A stretch of 64,000 nt of DNA from positions 558,001 through 622,000 of the forward strand of contig NZ_LMMR01000005.1 in assembly GCF_001422325.1 (NCBI RefSeq), in the 5' to 3' direction. The notes below the pieces were generated by a model, which saw only the letters and a list, made by a program, of their open reading frames with translations, ran no database searches and had not been told where the DNA came from. The translations under genes and the position numbers were made by a program. Origin of the DNA: Leifsonia sp. Leaf264. Lineage in GTDB: Bacteria > Actinomycetota > Actinomycetes > Actinomycetales > Microbacteriaceae. Shown piece after piece: positions 59,053-64,000 of this stretch. Every line of letters starts with the position of its first letter. Within the stretch, counting starts at the first letter, position 1.

Positions 59053-59943
59053 TCAGAAGTGCAGCGGCGCGCCTTCGTAGCCGCCGAAGTTCCGGTTCGT
59101 GAACGAACCGGCGGTGGACGCAGCGGAGGTCTTCCCGCGCTGGGTGCGTGCCGGCGACTGCCCCTGTGACTTCAACGCCTGGTTCAAGTTCCGGCGGCTG
59201 GCTGCGGCAGCTGACCGCGCCAGCTTGTCGTAATCACCTCGGGAGTAACGCTTCCCGTCAGTCATGACGAACTCGTCTGTCTGCCACGGGGCTTCGATCG
59301 CACCGATCGGCCCGAACCCAACGGTGACGTAGTTCCCGCCGTTTCCGTAGTCCCGGCCCTCACGGTTGTACTCGTCGTTGCCGGAGATCACGCCCCCGGT
59401 GTTCTTCCGCCATTTGACGTCGCGGAGCGACTTGAAGAACGCCTCGGCGACAGCGCCGCCGCGTGCTGAACTGACTGCGTGGTTGTTCTCGCCCACGGAC
59501 CAGGTGACGGTACCTCTGTCCTTGTTGAAGGTGATGCATCCGCCATGAGGGGACGCGCTGAACTCCGTGGTGCGGTTGGTGGGGAAGTTCATGTCTGACT
59601 TCAACACCCGCGTCGGCTTGTCCTTGAATGCTCGGCCGTACTTGACCACCGCTTCGATGTCGTCAGAGAGGTCCACGTCGATGGAGACGCCGGAGGACCA
59701 CCGGGATGGGGCGCTGATCACCTTCTTGGTTCTGGCGTGCTTGTCGCAGTAGTCGTCGAACGCTTTGTTGTACTCGCCGCGGTCCGACTTCTGCTTGGCG
59801 GTCAGTCCAGCCCAGAACTTCTGGGTGTGCTCGAACACCACCTCCTTGTGGGCGCGGTCGGCTTCTTCGACGGCTTTGCGGAGCTGGGCGAACCCGGACG
59901 AAGGAAGGGTGATGGTCCCCTCCTCCCATTCGTACTTGGACAT
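59053..59943 (-). CDS. Hypothetical protein with STAGS-type C-terminal tail, 296 aa
   Basis: Charged helical N-terminus, beta-rich middle (SASPHGGCITFNKDRGTVTW, GGNYVTVGFGPIG), basic stretch and the tail SAASTAGSFTNRNFGGYEGA, which parallels the end of 29179. Starts 14 bases after the upstream gene with GGAG, so it is the second gene of that operon. Function unknown. Confidence 0.65.
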   Translation of the reverse strand: MSKYEWEEGTITLPSSGFAQLRKAVEEADRAHKEVVFEHTQKFWAGLTAKQKSDRGEYNKAFDDYCDKHARTKKVISAPSRWSSGVSIDVDLSDDIEAVVKYGRAFKDKPTRVLKSDMNFPTNRTTEFSASPHGGCITFNKDRGTVTWSVGENNHAVSSARGGAVAEAFFKSLRDVKWRKNTGGVISGNDEYNREGRDYGNGGNYVTVGFGPIGAIEAPWQTDEFVMTDGKRYSRGDYDKLARSAAAASRRNLNQALKSQGQSPARTQRGKTSAASTAGSFTNRNFGGYEGAPLHF

Positions 59944-59957
59944 GTTCTAGCTCCGGC

Positions 59958-60860
59958 TCAGACGGCAGCGTCGTAGTAGATCTCGAACTCGATGTCCGAG
60001 CCGAACGGTGGAACCAGGCGGGTGCCGGCGGTTCCCGTGCCGGCGCGGTCGGTCATACGAACCGGGGAGCCGTTCTCGAGGATGTCGGGGAGGTCATCCT
60101 CGGACTTGCCGAGAGCTGAGACGACATCGGAGGTGTGCGCCTTCGTGGAGTCGAACCAGAAGATGAACGACGACGGGGTCTCGCGTGTCGGGTCGCCCAA
60201 CGCTTCACCGCGGACGGTGGCGGCATGGGCATAGCCGAGAGCTTTGGCGAAGCGGCGCATCTCGTCGTCGTCCAGAGGGCGGGTGGTCTGGATACGGATC
60301 TGGCTGGTGTCGTAGGTGGGCTGAGCGCCGGCGCCGGAACGGCGGAACACGGTCCCGTCGTCGGTGATGACCGTGTCGTGGAACGAGCCGAGGCGGGCGG
60401 CCTCAGCTGCGTTGGGGAACGAATACGTCGTAGTGGGTGTGGTTTGAGCAGCGCGAGCCGGCGTCGGGACGGCGACGGGCGTCACGGGTGCGGCGACATG
60501 GAGGCCGAGGACCTTCTCCAAGCTGACAGCGACGTCCACACGGCCGGACGCAGCGAGCTCGTTGATGAGGGCGGACACACGGGTGGCGTCCTCGTCGGAG
60601 TACCCGTGCTCCTCCTCGAACAGCTCTCGGTACAGGTCGGCACGGACCAGGTCGTTGTCGGCATGAGCCTGGTTCAGACGGTCCGCGAACTCCTCTGTTG
60701 CCGTCAGGCCCAGGGTCTTGCCGTTTCGGGCCAGCCAGTCGGAGACGTCGGCGGCGCTGACGTTCTCGCGGATGGTGGTCTGTGCTGCCGCGAAGGTGCG
60801 GAAGTCGGCGCGGCCGTTGGCGGCACGGTTGGTGTGGATGCTGGTGTCGAACTTGCTCAT
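59958..60860 (-). CDS. Hypothetical protein, 300 aa
   Basis: Helical N-terminal half (TEEFADRLNQAHADNDLVRA, EHGYSDEDATRVSALINELA), Pro/Thr linker, then a mixed C-terminal domain (IRIQTTRPLDDDEMRRFAKA, PSSFIFWFDSTKAHTSDVVS, PPFGSDIEFEIYYDAAV). No family recognised. ATG 60860 is 19 bases from the motif start. Confidence 0.65.
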   Translation of the reverse strand: MSKFDTSIHTNRAANGRADFRTFAAAQTTIRENVSAADVSDWLARNGKTLGLTATEEFADRLNQAHADNDLVRADLYRELFEEEHGYSDEDATRVSALINELAASGRVDVAVSLEKVLGLHVAAPVTPVAVPTPARAAQTTPTTTYSFPNAAEAARLGSFHDTVITDDGTVFRRSGAGAQPTYDTSQIRIQTTRPLDDDEMRRFAKALGYAHAATVRGEALGDPTRETPSSFIFWFDSTKAHTSDVVSALGKSEDDLPDILENGSPVRMTDRAGTGTAGTRLVPPFGSDIEFEIYYDAAV

Positions 60861-60879
60861 GACGTTCTAGGTGTGTGGC
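60861..60879 (-). promoter_or_regulatory. Start-associated motif, abuts start (19 nt)
   Basis: GCCACACACCTAGAACGTC ends at ATG 60860. Confidence 0.7.
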
Positions 60880-60890
60880 GCAGCCCCAGG

Positions 60891-62351
60891 TCAGCTCAGG
60901 CCGTCCCGGTAGTTCTCTTCCGTCCAGGCCCACTGGTCGATGATCGGCGAGACTTCGTAACCGGCGGCGATGATCTGCTGCTCGTTCTCGCTGGTGCGGG
61001 CGCGGTACGGTTCCCCCGCCGCCCACAGGTCCGGAGTGTCGATGTGCAGGTGGGCGACGTCGATCGGGATTCCTGCGCGCTGGACGAGTCGGAGTCGTCC
61101 CGGGGTTCCGCCGGCAGTGACGAACGCGGCGACACCGTTCGCGGCGGCAGTGCGAAGACCGGAGCCGTGGTGCTGGTTCGAGCGGCGGCCGTCGGCCAGG
61201 GCCATCGTCCACGGTGACAGGTCAGTCAGTTTCGCATCCGCCAGCGCACCCCATTGGGCGGGTTCCGTGAACCCGGAGTTCCGGTACGCGGCCGCCTGGG
61301 TCGGGGTGGTCCGCCCGAGCGTGACAGCGTTGACGATCCGGTCGGCGTTCCGGGAGCCGGACGGTGCTGAACCGAGCAAGTCACGCCATGCCCGGAACTG
61401 GGGAGCGCTGGTGACGCCAGCTGCAGTCAGGGCGGTGAGCTCGGCGATGCTCAACGACTTCTCGGCGGTGCGCAAGCTCTTCGCGTGCTGGCCTTCGACG
61501 CCAGCAGCGACCAGGGCGGCGACGTCAGCCGGTGCGAAGTTCGCGCCGTACAGCTTCGCGGAGCCCGCAGACACCATCCATTCCGGCTTACGGGCGTACC
61601 GGAGGTTGTGGTCGATGTACTTCGACACCAGGTCAGGCTTCAGCTTCGACTCGGCCGCGAACTCATCGAAGTCGTGCGGGTTGAACGCGTCGGGGTGGCC
61701 GGCGACAACCCACGGTTCCACGCCGGTGTTCGCGTACGCGGCGGCGTCATCCGGGGTGATGCCGGTGTCGTGCAGGGTTCGGAGCAGTGACCAGTCGCGA
61801 GCCCAGAGGCGCAGCTTCGGGTTGTCGTTGATCGCAGCCATCCAAGTGGCAGCGTCATCATCGTCGAGGTCACCGAGTGCGACAATCGGGTCAGGGGCGC
61901 CGGAGAAGCCGAGCTCCATCAGACGGTCGATCCGGTCCGAGGTGATTCCCTTCTCCAGCAGCGGCTGCAGGTGGCCGCGGTACCGCTGGTTGTCGCGGGT
62001 GGCGACCGCCATCAGGTCGTTGACGGTGAGGCTGTTCTCGTCCAGGAACTCCGCCGACGGCACGCCATGAGGCTGCCAGCCGAACGTCGGCACAGTCGCC
62101 TCCGCATACTCGGCGTAGAACCGGGCGTCGACAGAAGAGTGAAGGGAGCGTTGGATGTCCCGCTGGGCGTGATGCCGGGCACCGGTCTCGGTAAATGCCC
62201 CCGTCGCCATGTACACGTCGAAGATCCGCTCCTCGGCGCTCTTCTCGGGGACCAGGTCGGCGAACTCCTTCGCGGACTGAGCCTTATCGGAGAACTCGCC
62301 GATGACGTTGCGGTTGACGTCATCCTCGCTGAAACGCTTGATGGTGGGCAT
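60891..62351 (-). CDS. Large helical repeat protein, 486 aa (paralogue of 62375)
   Basis: Made of ~30-residue helical units with a recurring G-I/V-T/S-x-x-x-A pattern (LLEKGITSDRIDRLMELGFS, DTGITPDDAAAYANTGVEPW). The C-terminal third (GRTTPTQAAAYRNSGFTEPA; GGTPGRLRLVQRAGIPIDVA; LWAAGEPYRAR) aligns with the next gene. A protein-interaction scaffold is inferred. ATG 62351 is placed by the motif. Confidence 0.65.
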   Translation of the reverse strand: MPTIKRFSEDDVNRNVIGEFSDKAQSAKEFADLVPEKSAEERIFDVYMATGAFTETGARHHAQRDIQRSLHSSVDARFYAEYAEATVPTFGWQPHGVPSAEFLDENSLTVNDLMAVATRDNQRYRGHLQPLLEKGITSDRIDRLMELGFSGAPDPIVALGDLDDDDAATWMAAINDNPKLRLWARDWSLLRTLHDTGITPDDAAAYANTGVEPWVVAGHPDAFNPHDFDEFAAESKLKPDLVSKYIDHNLRYARKPEWMVSAGSAKLYGANFAPADVAALVAAGVEGQHAKSLRTAEKSLSIAELTALTAAGVTSAPQFRAWRDLLGSAPSGSRNADRIVNAVTLGRTTPTQAAAYRNSGFTEPAQWGALADAKLTDLSPWTMALADGRRSNQHHGSGLRTAAANGVAAFVTAGGTPGRLRLVQRAGIPIDVAHLHIDTPDLWAAGEPYRARTSENEQQIIAAGYEVSPIIDQWAWTEENYRDGLS

Positions 62352-62370
62352 GGGTTCTACGTGTGTGGGG
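62352..62370 (-). promoter_or_regulatory. Start-associated motif variant, abuts start
   Basis: CCCCACACACGTAGAACCC ends at ATG 62351. Confidence 0.6.
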
Positions 62371-62374
62371 CGTG

Positions 62375-63850
62375 TCACACCTGGTAGGTGTCCTCGGACC
62401 ACTGCAGAGGCGTTCCGGCTCCGCGGCCGAACCGGGCCGGCTCCTCAGCTTCCAGCTGCGCCTGACGGGCCCGGAACTTCTCCCCCGCCTTCCACAGGTC
62501 GCGGGTTCGGATGAACCGGTGCGCCTGATCGATCGGGATCCCGGCGCGCTGCACGATCCGAAGCTGGTCCGGGGTGCCGCCGGCCGCGGCGAACGATGCA
62601 AGACCGGCCGCCGCCGGGCCGTACAGGCTGAACCCGTGGATGCTGTTGGCGCGGCGGCCGTCGAGCAGAGCGGCGTGCCAAGGGGTGAGATCGTCGATGC
62701 CGGAAGCGGCGATGGTGTTCCAGTGCTCAGGCTGGTCCCAGCCGAACTCCTTGTAGTGGGCGGCGCGGCGGGCGGTGGTGCCGGCAGCGGCAGCCAATCG
62801 GGTGATCTTCCCGATCCGCTCCACGTCGGCGTTGTACCCGTACTCGGGGACGCCGGCGAGCTCACGCCATCCCTTCAGCTCGTCACCAGAGACGATCCCG
62901 GCAGCGGCGAGTCTCAGGAGATCCTTTGCGCTCAGGCTCTTCTCCGCGCCGCGGAGGCTTCGCATCTGCTTCGGGTCCATGCCTTCGCTCGACAGCCACG
63001 ACATGTCAGACGGGTCGAAGTTCGGGCCGTACGCGACAACGACCTCAGGTGAGACAGCACGGAGCGAGTGGCGGATGTTGTGTTCTAGGAATGCTTCCAG
63101 CCGCGGCGTCTTCAGTTTGGACTTTGAGGCGTACTCACGGATCGCCTCCGGTGTGACACCCCATGAGCTGTACTGGGCGATGAACGAGCCAGAAACGCCG
63201 GTCCCGGCGAAGGACTTCACCAGGTGAGGATCGAGCCCCTTGTCGACCACAGCCTTCAGGTCACGGTACGTCCGCACCGTCTCGCGCAGCTCCTTGTGTT
63301 CCTTCAACGCCAGAACCCAGCCTTGCACCTGCAGTTGGGTGGCGTTCGAGTAGGCGAGCAACGCCTCCGGCTGAGCGGGGACTCCGAGCGCGATGTAGTC
63401 CTCCACCTTCTCTGCGGTCATCCCAGCAAACAGCAGCTTCTCGGTGCTGTTCCGGTACCGGCCGCCGTCCAGCTCAGCCAACGCCAGCATCTCCTCGACG
63501 GTGTGACCGGAACCCCACAAGCGGATCAGGTTCGGGAGCCCGAAGTTGTCCCGCCGGCCGATGGTCGCCACCCGGTAGTCGGCGCCGAACTCAGCAGGGA
63601 TCCCGCGGCGCTCGAAAGCCTCCAGGTCACGATCAGCGATCTCACGCGCAGCATGCTCGGTGTACGAGCCCAGACTCATGAGGGTCTGGAAGATCCGCTC
63701 GCCCTGCTCCGACGTGACAGTCGGCATGGCGTCCAGCGGTCCGAACTCTGCAGCATGCAACGCCTCAGCGGCCGGGTCCAAGGCGTATTGGCCGGACGCG
63801 ACGAAGATCAGCTGGTTCTTGTTGTTGCGGCGGGTGACTTTGTTGGGCAT
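62375..63850 (-). CDS. Large helical repeat protein, 491 aa (paralogue of 60891)
   Basis: Same architecture as the neighbour: LLFAGMTAEKVEDYIALGVP, SSWGVTPEAIREYASKSKLK, then GTTARRAAHYKEFGWDQPEH, GGTPDQLRIVQRAGIPIDQA and LWKAGEKFRAR. The N-terminus adds KVTRRNNKNQLIFVASGQYA. ATG 63850 is 19 bases from the motif start; an inner ATG at the MPTVTSEQ site would match the paralogue's beginning but has no motif. Confidence 0.65.
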   Translation of the reverse strand: MPNKVTRRNNKNQLIFVASGQYALDPAAEALHAAEFGPLDAMPTVTSEQGERIFQTLMSLGSYTEHAAREIADRDLEAFERRGIPAEFGADYRVATIGRRDNFGLPNLIRLWGSGHTVEEMLALAELDGGRYRNSTEKLLFAGMTAEKVEDYIALGVPAQPEALLAYSNATQLQVQGWVLALKEHKELRETVRTYRDLKAVVDKGLDPHLVKSFAGTGVSGSFIAQYSSWGVTPEAIREYASKSKLKTPRLEAFLEHNIRHSLRAVSPEVVVAYGPNFDPSDMSWLSSEGMDPKQMRSLRGAEKSLSAKDLLRLAAAGIVSGDELKGWRELAGVPEYGYNADVERIGKITRLAAAAGTTARRAAHYKEFGWDQPEHWNTIAASGIDDLTPWHAALLDGRRANSIHGFSLYGPAAAGLASFAAAGGTPDQLRIVQRAGIPIDQAHRFIRTRDLWKAGEKFRARQAQLEAEEPARFGRGAGTPLQWSEDTYQV

Positions 63851-63869
63851 GCACCCATAAGTGTGTGGC
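63851..63869 (-). promoter_or_regulatory. Start-associated motif, abuts start (19 nt)
   Basis: GCCACACACTTATGGGTGC ends at ATG 63850. Confidence 0.65.
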
Positions 63870-64000
63870 TACGCGGCCTCAGCGGGAGCTTCATCCGTGG
63901 CGGCAGCCTTCGTCCGCGGCGCAGGAGCTCCAGCCTTCACAGCCTTGCCGACACAGCCCAGAGTGAGCGTGCATTTCGTCGGGACGGTGCCGGTGCCGAT
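63869..64000 (-). CDS. Partial hypothetical protein (C-terminal end)
   Basis: Open on the minus strand from the window edge to TAG at 63871-63869; 43 residues (IGTGTVPTKCTLTLGCVGKA... then PRTKAAATDEAPAEAA). Basic then Ala/Pro-rich; two Cys. The rest lies outside the window; no function assigned. Confidence 0.5.
   Translation of the reverse strand: MGTGTVPTKCTLTLGCVGKAVKAGAPAPRTKAAATDEAPAEAA

Overview
The window is a GC-rich, actinobacterial-looking segment: GTG and TTG starts, TM2/DUF2510 proteins, family 5 cellulase with family 2 cellulose-binding domains, leaderless-type starts. No ribosomal, tRNA or core metabolic genes and no phage capsid, tail or terminase genes are visible. It carries three genes that look like type IV secretion/conjugation components (VirB2-, VirB3/PrgI- and VirB6/TrbL-like), a private signal peptidase I, large surface proteins and many duplicated unknown genes. 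The best fit is a large conjugative plasmid or integrative element of a Microbacteriaceae-like host; this is inference, since relaxase, VirB4 and replication genes are not in the window.

The most striking property is a recurring asymmetric motif, roughly KCCRCRYRYSTAG within an 18-19 base block, found about 50 times, nearly always intergenic, pointing at a gene and roughly once per apparent transcription unit. In about half of the cases the block ends exactly at the start codon (18, sometimes 19 bases). In most of the rest it ends exactly at a GAA/GAG/GAC triplet, followed by a leader with a Shine-Dalgarno sequence. This is what a promoter with a fixed transcription start would produce, serving both leaderless and leadered genes. 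It does not contain the usual TANNNT -10 hexamer, so a dedicated initiation factor or polymerase is possible. The motif also fixes many gene starts and reveals small genes.

Layout. 0-4 kb: membrane proteins and a PGDYG-type protein. 4-7 kb: secreted wall-hydrolase-like protein and a two-CBM2 GH5 cellulase. 7-17 kb: unknowns, a duplicated dATP/dGTP-diphosphohydrolase-type protein, two DEDDh exonucleases, HAD phosphatase, Mrr-like membrane nuclease, metallophosphoesterase. 17-25 kb: small membrane proteins, two large unknowns, TM2/DUF2510 protein, lipoprotein. 25-34 kb: ParB-like pair, possible ADP-ribosyltransferase fold, CDF transporter, second lipoprotein, LRV-like helical repeat proteins. 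34-38 kb: M23 endopeptidase and a pilin-like protein fused to a glycosidase-like barrel. 38-44 kb: helical repeat protein, polynucleotide-kinase-like protein, PP2C-like pair, SprT-like protein. 44-50 kb: 1374-residue repeat surface protein and a coiled-coil membrane protein. 50-58 kb: nucleotidyltransferase, T4SS-like genes, acidic protein, signal peptidase, secreted HNH-like protein lacking key residues. 58-64 kb: operon-like series of unknowns ending in two paralogous helical proteins.

Taken together: secreted wall and cellulose hydrolases, adhesin, pilin-like protein, signal peptidase and T4SS parts suggest an envelope/transfer programme, while the nucleases, kinase, nucleotidyltransferase, ParB-like and phosphatase genes are the accessory nucleic-acid genes common on large phages and plasmids. 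Almost all motif-bearing genes appear to be under one shared regulatory system.
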